5,738 bases of DNA from positions 1-5,738 of the forward strand of contig JAQULD010000097.1 of the NCBI GenBank assembly GCA_028719045.1. Direction: 5' to 3'. Positions 1 through 5,738 of this stretch are shown here, one piece after another. Numbering within the stretch: the first letter of the stretch is position 1; the number at the start of each line of letters is the position of its first letter. The notes under the pieces are model-generated. The model did no database searches, was not told the origin of the DNA, and saw only the letters and a program-made list of their open reading frames with translations. A program made the position numbers and the translations under genes. This DNA is from Candidatus Omnitrophota bacterium (GTDB lineage Bacteria > Omnitrophota > Koll11 > Gygaellales > Profunditerraquicolaceae).

Positions 1-1048
1 TATCCGCCAGATTCACCTGCCTTTGTTCGGCTAATTCTTTGCCGTAAGCGTCAAACATTATCTTAACCGTGGGGCGCAGGGGTAAATTCGGGTTTTCCTT
101 AAGTACAAGCGCGATCTCTTTAGTATTGAGCCTGCAAAGCGTGCCCATAGGAAAAACGCCTATTCTTTCTATTAATACCTTTATTATCCTGGCGTCAAAA
201 GAGGCTTTGCTGCCGAGTATTGTTTTGATCGTTTCAAGCGGATTGTGGCGCATCCTGTACGGCCTTTTATGCGTCATGGCTTCATATACATCGGCAAGCC
301 CTATCACCCTGGCATATTCGGTAATCTGGTCGCCTTTCAAACACTGGGGGTAGCCTGAACCGTCGGCGCGCTCATGCTCCTGCTTTATTACTTCAAAAAC
401 ATTGTGGCTTACCTCTTTGGAAAACTTGCCCAACATCTCAACGCCTGAATAAGGATGCTGCCTTAATTTGTCTAATTCCTCTTTGCTCAGTATGTCTTTT
501 CTATTGATCACATCCAGGAATTTAATCAACCCCAGGTCATGCACAAACGCAGCTATGCCCAGTTCCACCAAACGCGCGTGCTCATACCCAAGCCCTTTCC
601 CCATTTCCAGGGCAATAACGCATGTATTGATGGCATGGCAATAAATATAATCTTCGGAACCGGAGTAATCCGCCAGGCAGTACCTTAACAAATCCTTGTT
701 CCCCGCTTCCAGGAGGTCAATGATCTTTTCCACAAATGTGGTAATATTGGCGATAATGCCTTCTTCATACTGCAGGTCCACTTTATATAAACGCTTGGCG
801 TAAAATAACCCCTTGGCGTATAATTCGCCTATATCTGTCGCGCTGATCCTGGTCAATTCTTTATTAATAGCCTGAGAGATGCTTACTTTGGCGCTGGAGG
901 AAGGCGGGTTTTTCTCTTGCGGATCCGGCGTGCTTGCTTGTGTTTCTTGCGCCGGTTCTGGATTTGCCTGTCCCTGGTTCTGGGCTGCGGCATTTGCTTT
1001 ATCTTTTTCTTCTTTTATTTTCTTAAAAATATCGGATATTCTAAGCAT
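1..1048 (-). CDS. HD-GYP domain protein, likely c-di-GMP phosphodiesterase or degenerate c-di-GMP sensor (3' end beyond window)
   Basis: This frame is open from the ATG at 1048 to the window edge, giving 349 residues with the C-terminus missing. Residues 1-55 are charged, then Gln/Pro/Ala-rich, with no signal peptide or membrane segment, so the protein is probably cytoplasmic. Residues about 130-310 form an HD-GYP domain. Visible motifs are H138, the HD pair H170-D171, H198 in QHPYSGVEML, the signature HERADGSGYP at 225-234, and D253 in GLADVYEAMTHKRPYR. HD-GYP proteins hydrolyse cyclic-di-GMP with a di- or tri-metal centre. Here the usual HDxGK reads HDLGL (Leu174), and the first His of the usual His-His-Glu is Glu224, so activity is uncertain. 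The start overlaps the ATPase gene by 8 bp (ATGCTTAG) and has no clear Shine-Dalgarno, suggesting translational coupling. The family call is firm; catalytic function is inference. Confidence 0.93.
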   Translation of the reverse strand, partial: MLRISDIFKKIKEEKDKANAAAQNQGQANPEPAQETQASTPDPQEKNPPSSSAKVSISQAINKELTRISATDIGELYAKGLFYAKRLYKVDLQYEEGIIANITTFVEKIIDLLEAGNKDLLRYCLADYSGSEDYIYCHAINTCVIALEMGKGLGYEHARLVELGIAAFVHDLGLIKFLDVINRKDILSKEELDKLRQHPYSGVEMLGKFSKEVSHNVFEVIKQEHERADGSGYPQCLKGDQITEYARVIGLADVYEAMTHKRPYRMRHNPLETIKTILGSKASFDARIIKVLIERIGVFPMGTLCRLNTKEIALVLKENPNLPLRPTVKIMFDAYGKELAEQRQVNLAD

Positions 1049-1883
1049 TTGGCTTTTCTAATGGAAGCTGGTTCGTTTTATTCGCAGCTTCAAGGTCCTC
1101 GCTTATCTTAGCAACGGTATCCTTGTTGATAGTCACCATGCCGTTTCCGAAACCGACAAGCAATGCCAAATCGCATATGTTGTTTATACGCCGGGGGATC
1201 CCTCCGGAACAAAGGAAAACCGCCCCTAAGGCGTCTTCTTCAAATATCGACCTTTTTGCTCCCGCCACACTTAGACGGTGTAACACGTATTCTCTTGTTT
1301 CCTGTTCATTAAGGGCCTTCAAGTGAAACCTTACCGCCATCCGCTGGCTGAGCTGCGGCAAATTAGTGACAATATAATTTAATTCCGGCTGGCCGAGCAG
1401 GATAATGGTAAGGAGAAACGCGTTATCGAGCTGGAAATTAAGCAACAGCCTCAACTCTTCGAAGATCTCCCTGTTTTCGATCGCCTGGGCTTCATCGATC
1501 ATTATTACGCTGTGCCTTCCTGAACTGTGGTTAGAATAGAGAATTTTGTGCAAAGTGTGGAACAGCTCGATCTTGCTTTGCTGAGACTCTCCCCCGAGCT
1601 GATGCACGATTTCCTGTATAAATTCAACCCCGGAAAGCCGCGGATTCAGGATAAAAACAGGCTGGTACAAATGCTCCTGCTGCAATTCCTGCCAAAGCAC
1701 CCTGGTAAGCAGAGTTTTTCCGCTGCCGTATTCCCCCGTTATAAGAGTAGCGCCTTTATGCTCCCGGACCACATAAAGCATCCTGGAAAGCGCCTCTTTA
1801 TGCTGCTGGGAATAATAAAGGAACCTGGGATCAGGTGTATTCTCGAAAGGTTTTTCTTTTAAACCCCAATAAGATTCATACAT
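1041..1883 (-). CDS. ExeA/MshM-type AAA ATPase of a secretion or pilus system
   Basis: This is a complete 280-residue P-loop ATPase. The N-terminus (YWGLKEKPFENTPDPRFLY, residues 5-23) is the typical opening of the ExeA/GspA family. Walker A is GEYGSGKT at 50-57, Walker B with the AAA glutamate is VIMIDEAQ at 126-133, and a sensor-1-like LLGQPEL lies at 162-168. R181 and R185 in LSQRMAVRF are candidate arginine fingers, and sensor 2 is GGIPRRINN at 227-235. The sequence ends soon after the AAA module. It therefore lacks the membrane helix and peptidoglycan-binding domain of Aeromonas ExeA and matches the size of short, cytoplasmic MshM-like members. ExeA with ExeB helps place the type II secretin in the cell wall, and MshM is encoded next to the MSHA pilus secretin. 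Gene order here (secretin about 1.6 kb upstream in the same operon) fits that role. The start is 3 bp after the preceding stop, with only a weak ribosome site. Confidence 0.93.
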   Translation of the reverse strand: MYESYWGLKEKPFENTPDPRFLYYSQQHKEALSRMLYVVREHKGATLITGEYGSGKTLLTRVLWQELQQEHLYQPVFILNPRLSGVEFIQEIVHQLGGESQQSKIELFHTLHKILYSNHSSGRHSVIMIDEAQAIENREIFEELRLLLNFQLDNAFLLTIILLGQPELNYIVTNLPQLSQRMAVRFHLKALNEQETREYVLHRLSVAGAKRSIFEEDALGAVFLCSGGIPRRINNICDLALLVGFGNGMVTINKDTVAKISEDLEAANKTNQLPLEKPNA

Positions 1884-1886
1884 ATC

Positions 1887-2462
1887 TTATTTGCCTGCGG
1901 GCACCGTATTTTTCTTTACGCTGACAAAAGAAAAATCCTCTTTTGTCTTATCGTTAATTTGATGGCTGAGTATGCCTCTCAATGACTGAAGACTAGCGTC
2001 CATTTCTCCGCGCCAGAAACAGATACCCGCCTTATCGGAAGTCTGCATGGTTTCCCAAACAATAGAGCCGTCATCCTGCCCGGTAAGGGTATAATTGGTC
2101 ATCGGGAAACCCTTTTTGGCGTAATTAGCGAAAGTTATCTGGTTGTTTTTAAACATAACGGTTTCGCTTTCCTTTTTACCTTTTCCTGAAAGCGGCGTTA
2201 ATTCTATCTGCCACTCCGTGTTATTCAACTGGCTGCGGCTTCTATCCTCAAGCGCCTGCTTCTCCTTGTCAGCCTTCGCCTTGGCCTTATCCACTTTCTG
2301 GGCGGGCGCGCTTTTCTGCGGCTGCTGCCCGGCGCTGGAAGCCTGCGGTGCCGCTGCTTCCTCGGGGGTAGCCTTCTTTTTTCCAAACCATCCGGCTTGC
2401 GCTTCAGTTAAACCTGCCGCCATAAAAATCAACACTATTATCCAGGCTGTTAACTTCTTCAT
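1887..2462 (-). CDS. Exported protein of unknown function with Ala/Lys/Gln-rich linker and C-terminal beta-type domain
   Basis: I do not recognise a characterised family. This 191-residue product starts with a Sec signal peptide: MKK, a hydrophobic core at residues 5-17, and a likely cleavage after AQA at position 23. Export to the periplasm or beyond is therefore expected; there is no lipobox cysteine. Residues 24-80 are low complexity, rich in Ala, Gln, Lys and Pro and probably extended or helical. Residues 81-184 look like one small domain of alternating short strands, with recognisable stretches NTEWQIELTP (81-90), GFPMTNYTLTG (118-128), IVWETMQTSDKAGICFWRGE (134-153) and EDFSFVSVKK (175-184). 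The pattern suggests a beta-barrel or beta-sandwich fold, but this is unproven. It is the only gene here preceded by a strong Shine-Dalgarno, and it sits between the TPR protein and the ATPase, so a structural or assembly role in the same envelope machine is plausible. Confidence 0.85.
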   Translation of the reverse strand: MKKLTAWIIVLIFMAAGLTEAQAGWFGKKKATPEEAAAPQASSAGQQPQKSAPAQKVDKAKAKADKEKQALEDRSRSQLNNTEWQIELTPLSGKGKKESETVMFKNNQITFANYAKKGFPMTNYTLTGQDDGSIVWETMQTSDKAGICFWRGEMDASLQSLRGILSHQINDKTKEDFSFVSVKKNTVPAGK

Positions 2463-2467
2463 CTTTG

Positions 2468-2476
2468 CTCCTCCTT
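2468..2476 (-). promoter_or_regulatory. Strong ribosome binding site of the 191-residue exported protein
   Basis: On the minus strand this reads AAGGAGGAG, with the GGAGG core 7 nt from the ATG at 2462. It fixes that start codon. It lies in the 28-bp gap, the longest in the window. The other genes have weak, A-rich or coupled initiation sites, so this product may be made in greater amounts. Confidence 0.8.
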
Positions 2477-2490
2477 TTTTTTACTAAAAA

Positions 2491-3477
2491 TTAATCCATG
2501 GGCTTTTTGCCTTCCCATGTCTGCCAGGTAAGAATATATTTTTTAACCCAATCCGTGTCCTTATCATCGGCTTTGGTGAGACTTAGGAATTTCCGAAAAG
2601 ATTGTATCGCTTTCGGCCGGTTAACCAGGTATTCGGCATAGATATAACCGAGGTTATAGTGGGAATACGGGTCTTCGGGGTTTAATTCTATGGCTTTCTC
2701 AAATTCCGCCACCGCCCGGGAATATTCCTTGTTCTTGGTATAGAAAACCCCCAAATTATAATGCATAAGCGCGGTTTCCTTGATAAGCACTTTGTTTTCG
2801 CGCGCCATTTCCGCGAACCGCACGGGCAACTGTTCCGATTTCTTTTCCAGCACCCTGTTTTTGGCTAAGGCGTCTTCGTAATGCTTTTTGAAATCGCTTA
2901 TCTGCTTGCGGTAAACTTCAAGCTGGGCGTCCTTATCCAGCATCTGCTCATCCATACGCTTCAATTTAAGATCAATCTGGTTATTCTTTTGCGTCAGGCT
3001 CCTGTTTTCGCTTTGCACGCGCGCAGTTTCTTTCCTCGTCTCAGGAAGCATCTTGTATTCCACCTCTAATTTTGCCGTGGTTTTCTTCAATTCTTCTTTC
3101 TCTTTGTTCAACTGCTCCTGGGAGGCGCTCATCTCCGCGGTCTTTTTCTTCAAATCAGCGTTCTCATCCTGCATTTTCTGCAAGGCTTGCGTGTTTTTGC
3201 CCTGTTCCGCTTCCAGATCCTGCTTGAGCTTGGCATTTTCCTGCTCCAGCTTCTTTATCGTACTGTCCAAATCATTGAATTTTGCCTTATACTCAAGTAA
3301 ATTCTTTGATTGCGCCAGGATATTATCGCGGTCGATCACTACCTTATCGTAATCTTTTTTAAGTTTATCATACTGGTCTTTAAGGCTGTCCTGGGAATAA
3401 ACATTCCCGGATAAACCCGACAAAAACAATACCGCAAGCGGAACTAAGATTCCTGAAGTTAAAAGGTATTTTTTCAT
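2491..3477 (-). CDS. Exported coiled-coil protein with C-terminal TPR repeats, secretin-associated
   Basis: This 328-residue protein begins with a Sec signal peptide (MKKYLL, then a hydrophobic core to about residue 23). Cleavage is probably near NVYSQD at 25-30, and no lipobox cysteine is present. Residues about 31-230 are a long, highly charged heptad-like coiled coil rich in Lys, Glu, Gln and Leu. It is followed by two tetratricopeptide repeats. The first, about 236-269, contains MHYNLGVFYTKNKEYSRAV and EFEKAIELNPED. The second, about 270-303, contains SHYNLGYIYAEYLVNRPKAI and FRKFLSL. The tail has the motif VKKYILTW (311-318). The last 60 or so residues closely resemble the end of the TPR gene at 5542-5738. 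It starts 8 bp after the secretin stop and so is probably co-translated with it. TPR proteins such as PilF/PilW and MshN serve pilus secretins, so a periplasmic scaffold or secretin-assembly role is a reasonable inference. Confidence 0.9.
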   Translation of the reverse strand: MKKYLLTSGILVPLAVLFLSGLSGNVYSQDSLKDQYDKLKKDYDKVVIDRDNILAQSKNLLEYKAKFNDLDSTIKKLEQENAKLKQDLEAEQGKNTQALQKMQDENADLKKKTAEMSASQEQLNKEKEELKKTTAKLEVEYKMLPETRKETARVQSENRSLTQKNNQIDLKLKRMDEQMLDKDAQLEVYRKQISDFKKHYEDALAKNRVLEKKSEQLPVRFAEMARENKVLIKETALMHYNLGVFYTKNKEYSRAVAEFEKAIELNPEDPYSHYNLGYIYAEYLVNRPKAIQSFRKFLSLTKADDKDTDWVKKYILTWQTWEGKKPMD

Positions 3478-3485
3478 ATTTTTTC

Positions 3486-5315
3486 TTAGAAATTCTTTGC
3501 CGGTTTAATCACCGGAACTGCTTCTATCTCTCCTCTTAAGGCCGGATAATTCTGGTAAGGTTTGGAATCCAGCGGTTCAGGTTTTTTCTCTTCGCTAAAC
3601 TCGTTATACTGCTCGTATTCTTTATCCATCTTGTATCCCAGGTCCCTGCTGTAACCGGTTACCAGCTCGTCCCCTTCGATGATATGCGGGGTGAGTAAAA
3701 CCACCAGCTCCGTGCGGGCGTATGCGTTCGTTTTAGTCCTGAAGGCTTCCCCTATAAGCGGTATTTTGCTTAAAAAAGGAGTGCCCTGCGAATTAGTGGA
3801 TTTCTCTTCCTTGCTAAGGCCTCCGATAAGTATGCTCGTCCCGTCTTTTACCATGACGATAGTTTCCGCGGTGGAGGTATCTATTATAGGTATTTTATTG
3901 TTGCTTGAGGTGGTTAGATACGACAATACGCTGCTTATTTCAGGTTTGATCTTTACGGTAACGAACCTGTCGTCATTTATGGTAGGCGTGACAAATAACT
4001 GTATACCTACGTCCACATAAGTAACAGCTTCCGAGACCGTGGTGCTGGTCTGTGTCTGCGTGGTAGTAGTCGTGATATAAGCCTGTCTTTCCCCGACGTG
4101 GATCTTGGCTTCCTGATTGTTGACTACGGCTAGCTTCGGGTTAGAAAGGACCCTTGTCTCTCCAAGCGTCTGCAGGTATTTTATCACGGTATCGTAATCA
4201 TTCCTTCCCACGGTCCCTAAATGCATCTCGCTTGTGCCTGTGCTCACGGTGCCTGCGGAAAAATCGCTGGTGGTGCCGGTAAAAGGATAAGAACCGATAT
4301 TGCCGCCCGTGTCCTGCAAAACCTGCTGCCTGGTGCGGAAATTATTACTCGCGGCGGTAGGGGACGGCCCTACTGAACTAAAAGGATAAGAACCCAGATA
4401 ATTTACGCCGAATTTATCTCCCAGGTTAAACAAACCCTGCCATTGCACGCCTGAATCCAATTGGTTGGTCAATTTTACCTGTATTATCTTGGCATCCATA
4501 AGTATCTGTTTTGTCTTATGGTCAAGGCCTGTAATAAGTTTGGCTATATCATCCATTCTATCAGGCAAAGTCTGCACTATCACCTGGTTAGTGCGTTCAT
4601 CAGATTTTACAGTGCCGACTTTTTTCAGGTCAAGCTGCGATTTAAGCTGTTCTTCGATGTCCTTTGCCCTGGCGTATTTCAGGTCAAACACCTTTATTAC
4701 GCATTTCTGCTCCATCGCCACAAGCACCGAATCCATTTCCGCTACTCTTTCCGGGGTATCCATGACAAGCACCACTCCGGATTCAGCGTCCAGAAGGATT
4801 TTCCCTATATCGCTTTTCAGGGTGTTAAGAAGATTCAATGCCTGTTCAGGCACGGCATACTTAAGATGATATATTTTTGTGACCCTGAAATCAGAGAAAT
4901 TCCTTCCGTAGTGCGTCTTATACTCATTTTCAGACATCACATTATAAATATTGCCTATTTTTTCGTAAGCCAGGTTATTGCTGCGCAGAATTATATCAAA
5001 GACATCTTTAACGGAAACATTATCCACTGAAAGCGACACCCTTCCGGTAACTTCCTTGGTAGGGATGATATTGATCGAAGCCTTAGAAGCGATATATTTC
5101 AGGGCTTCCACTATATCCATGTCGTGCAGTTCCAGCGAAACCGTGGTATCAGGGAAAACATCTTTCGAAAGAACGGGGCTAGAAACCACTGATTCCGCGG
5201 CCTTTGGCATGGAAAGCCTGGGGAAGCGCCCGGCTTCCTGCGCAAATGAAAATATTATCCTGCAAAATAAACAAATAATCAATAAAGAAAATATTTTGGG
5301 CAGCCTGCTCTTCAT
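3486..5315 (-). CDS. Secretin, outer-membrane channel of a type IV pilus/type II secretion-like system (GspD/PilQ/MshL superfamily)
   Basis: This complete 609-residue secretin would form a multimeric gated pore in the outer membrane. A signal peptide spans residues 1-25 (core FSLLIICLFC, likely cleavage near SFAQ). An STN/N0 domain at about 58-127 includes VSLELHDMDIVEALKYIA. Two Secretin_N-type modules follow at about 144-203 (KIYHLKYAVPEQALNLL) and 207-266 (KVFDLKYARAKDIEEQL, then DERTNQVIVQTLPDRM). The secretin core at about 270-545 carries VQWQG, RVLSNPKLAVVNNQEAKIHVGE (split at 388-409), VDVGIQLFVTP, ILIGGL, the hallmark GTPFLSKIPLIGEAF (511-525) and VVLLTPHII (538-546). Residues 313-370 are a Ser/Thr/Gly-rich insert with a repeated GSYPF, and 414-427 are Thr/Gln-rich. 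The 64-residue tail is charged and Pro-rich without an obvious pilotin-binding S-domain. The start lies 2 bp after the MerR-like gene, with GGGGA 7 nt upstream of the ATG. Which subfamily (MshL, PilQ or GspD) cannot be settled by eye. Confidence 0.96.
   Translation of the reverse strand: MKSRLPKIFSLLIICLFCRIIFSFAQEAGRFPRLSMPKAAESVVSSPVLSKDVFPDTTVSLELHDMDIVEALKYIASKASINIIPTKEVTGRVSLSVDNVSVKDVFDIILRSNNLAYEKIGNIYNVMSENEYKTHYGRNFSDFRVTKIYHLKYAVPEQALNLLNTLKSDIGKILLDAESGVVLVMDTPERVAEMDSVLVAMEQKCVIKVFDLKYARAKDIEEQLKSQLDLKKVGTVKSDERTNQVIVQTLPDRMDDIAKLITGLDHKTKQILMDAKIIQVKLTNQLDSGVQWQGLFNLGDKFGVNYLGSYPFSSVGPSPTAASNNFRTRQQVLQDTGGNIGSYPFTGTTSDFSAGTVSTGTSEMHLGTVGRNDYDTVIKYLQTLGETRVLSNPKLAVVNNQEAKIHVGERQAYITTTTTQTQTSTTVSEAVTYVDVGIQLFVTPTINDDRFVTVKIKPEISSVLSYLTTSSNNKIPIIDTSTAETIVMVKDGTSILIGGLSKEEKSTNSQGTPFLSKIPLIGEAFRTKTNAYARTELVVLLTPHIIEGDELVTGYSRDLGYKMDKEYEQYNEFSEEKKPEPLDSKPYQNYPALRGEIEAVPVIKPAKNF
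4280..4295. repeat. 16-bp direct repeat inside the secretin gene, copy A
   Basis: The plus strand reads taaaaggataagaacc, identical to 4379-4394. The offset is 99 bp, exactly 33 codons. It encodes the second GSYPF peptide (residues 341-345) plus flanking sequence on the minus strand. The two copies suggest a small in-frame duplication within the variable insert of the secretin domain. Confidence 0.7.
4379..4394. repeat. 16-bp direct repeat inside the secretin gene, copy B
   Basis: This is identical to 4280-4295 and encodes the first GSYPF peptide (residues 308-312). Sequence between the copies is too diverged for an obvious tandem repeat, so the event is old or the match is convergent. Confidence 0.7.
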
Positions 5316-5317
5316 TC

Positions 5318-5545
5318 CTATATCCCCAGAAGTTTTTTGCGGATAAGCATCAACGAATACCCTTCTTTCGCCAGACTTAAAATATGCTTCATCCGTTTCT
5401 CCACTATATGCCGGTCGTAATACCTGATATTGCCCTTTTTGAAGATAACGGGCAAAAGCCCCACATCGGAATAACGGTTTATGGTCTGGTAAGAAAACCC
5501 GAATTTCTTCGCTATTTCCTTAACTGTAATAAATTTGGTCGTCAT
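5318..5545 (-). CDS. Stand-alone MerR-type winged helix-turn-helix DNA-binding protein
   Basis: This 75-residue protein consists almost entirely of a MerR-family DNA-binding domain. ITVKEIAKKFGFSYQTINRY (6-25) is the helix-turn-helix. DVGLLPVIFKKGNIRYYD (27-44) is the wing, with the typical GLLP and R-Y motifs. A final helical segment contains VEKRMKHILSLAKEGYSLML and ends IRKKLLGI. The long dimerisation coiled coil and the C-terminal effector domain of classical MerR proteins are absent, so no ligand-binding function is visible. Its ATG overlaps the upstream TPR stop codon (ATGA). An AGGA 9 nt upstream may serve as ribosome site. The secretin begins 2 bp after its stop, so it is embedded in the operon and may regulate it or another pilus locus. 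Excisionase-like small HTH proteins share this size, but there is no sign of an integrase nearby. Confidence 0.88.
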   Translation of the reverse strand: MTTKFITVKEIAKKFGFSYQTINRYSDVGLLPVIFKKGNIRYYDRHIVEKRMKHILSLAKEGYSLMLIRKKLLGI

Positions 5546-5738
5546 CTTTTTATTTCCTGGTCCAAAGTTTCCCAGGTAAGGATATATTTCCTTACCTTCT
5601 CGGTATCCGCGTCATTTGGCGCTAAAGTCAGATATTTCCTGAAATACATTATCGCTTTTTTACGGTCATTAAGGTATTCGCCGTAAATCACTCCCAGGTT
5701 GTAAAGGCTGTCGGCATCGTCAGGCTTGATTTCCAGTA
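5542..5738 (-). CDS. TPR protein, C-terminal 64 residues only (5' part beyond window), paralogue of the coiled-coil/TPR gene
   Basis: An open frame enters from the window edge and ends at TGA (5544-5542), overlapping the MerR-like start by 4 bp. Visible sequence includes a TPR unit (LYNLGVIYGEYLNDRKKAI, then YFRKYLTLAPND) and the tail VRKYILTWETLDQEIKR. About half of the aligned residues are identical to the end of the 328-residue protein encoded at 2491-3477, including the shared KYILTW. DNA is also conserved near both ends: 17-base stretches at 5572-5588 and 2524-2540 differ at one base. The full gene probably encodes another exported TPR protein, but its N-terminus cannot be seen. Confidence 0.85.
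   Translation of the reverse strand, partial: LEIKPDDADSLYNLGVIYGEYLNDRKKAIMYFRKYLTLAPNDADTEKVRKYILTWETLDQEIKR

Noticed and set aside
1527..1862. Plus-strand open frame opposite the ATPase gene, and similar frames at 69-353, 2143-2487, 3053-3352 and 5384-5686.
   Set aside because: Each lies wholly or almost wholly opposite a minus-strand gene with clear family motifs or signal peptide. Their residues are complementary shadows of those genes.
2475..2490. Run of eight T followed by act and five A, considered as a terminator between the TPR gene and the 191-residue gene.
   Set aside because: Only a very weak A-T stem can form, the run is directly joined to the Shine-Dalgarno on the transcribed strand, and there is no GC-rich hairpin.
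4030..4075. Short repetitive stretch in the secretin gene, considered as a microsatellite or phase-variation tract.
   Set aside because: It encodes a Thr/Gln-rich segment (residues 414-427) using mixed codons and has no long perfect unit. Such segments are common before the VDVG strand in secretins.
4461..5030. Long open frames on the plus strand (4461-5030 and 4465-4869) opposite the secretin gene.
   Set aside because: They are antisense to a convincing secretin frame, have biased compositions and no recognisable motifs, and lack gene neighbours on that strand.
5230..5315. Cysteine at residue 18 in the secretin leader, considered as a lipoprotein signal.
   Set aside because: The preceding residues do not match a lipobox, and a standard Sec cleavage site near SFAQ explains the leader.
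5318..5545. Small HTH protein considered as an excisionase from a mobile element.
   Set aside because: No integrase, attachment repeats or phage genes are present, and the gene is tightly fitted into the operon with overlapping and near-abutting neighbours.

Overview
The window is a compact, single-direction gene cluster. Every credible gene lies on the minus strand, so transcription runs from high to low coordinates. Junctions are very tight (4-bp overlap, then gaps of 2, 8, 28 and 3 bp, then an 8-bp overlap). No promoter, terminator, RNA gene, mobile element or CRISPR array is visible, and no gene-free stretch exceeds 30 bases. This is most simply the interior of one long operon whose promoter and end both lie outside the window.

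In transcription order the genes are: (1) the C-terminus of a TPR protein (5738-5542, cut by the window edge); (2) a 75-residue stand-alone MerR-type DNA-binding protein (5545-5318); (3) a 609-residue outer-membrane secretin of the GspD/PilQ/MshL superfamily (5315-3486); (4) a 328-residue exported coiled-coil plus TPR protein (3477-2491) whose C-terminus is paralogous to gene 1; (5) a 191-residue exported protein of unknown function (2462-1887); (6) a 280-residue ExeA/MshM-type AAA ATPase (1883-1041); (7) an HD-GYP domain protein (1048-1, C-terminus missing).

A secretin, a short cytoplasmic ExeA-like ATPase and TPR partners together point to a type IV pilus or type II secretion-like envelope machine. 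The mshL-mshM-mshN block of MSHA pilus operons (secretin, ATPase, TPR protein) is the closest arrangement I know. The HD-GYP protein could link it to cyclic-di-GMP signalling, and the MerR-like protein could be an operon-embedded regulator. These links are inferred from context.

The secretin, exported proteins and ATPase imply a diderm bacterium. The moderate GC content, the style of the ExeA N-terminus, the coiled-coil/TPR proteins and the 191-residue protein remind me of uncultured Omnitrophota (candidate phylum Omnitrophica) or a neighbouring lineage. That assignment rests on recollection of family style and is of low-to-moderate confidence.
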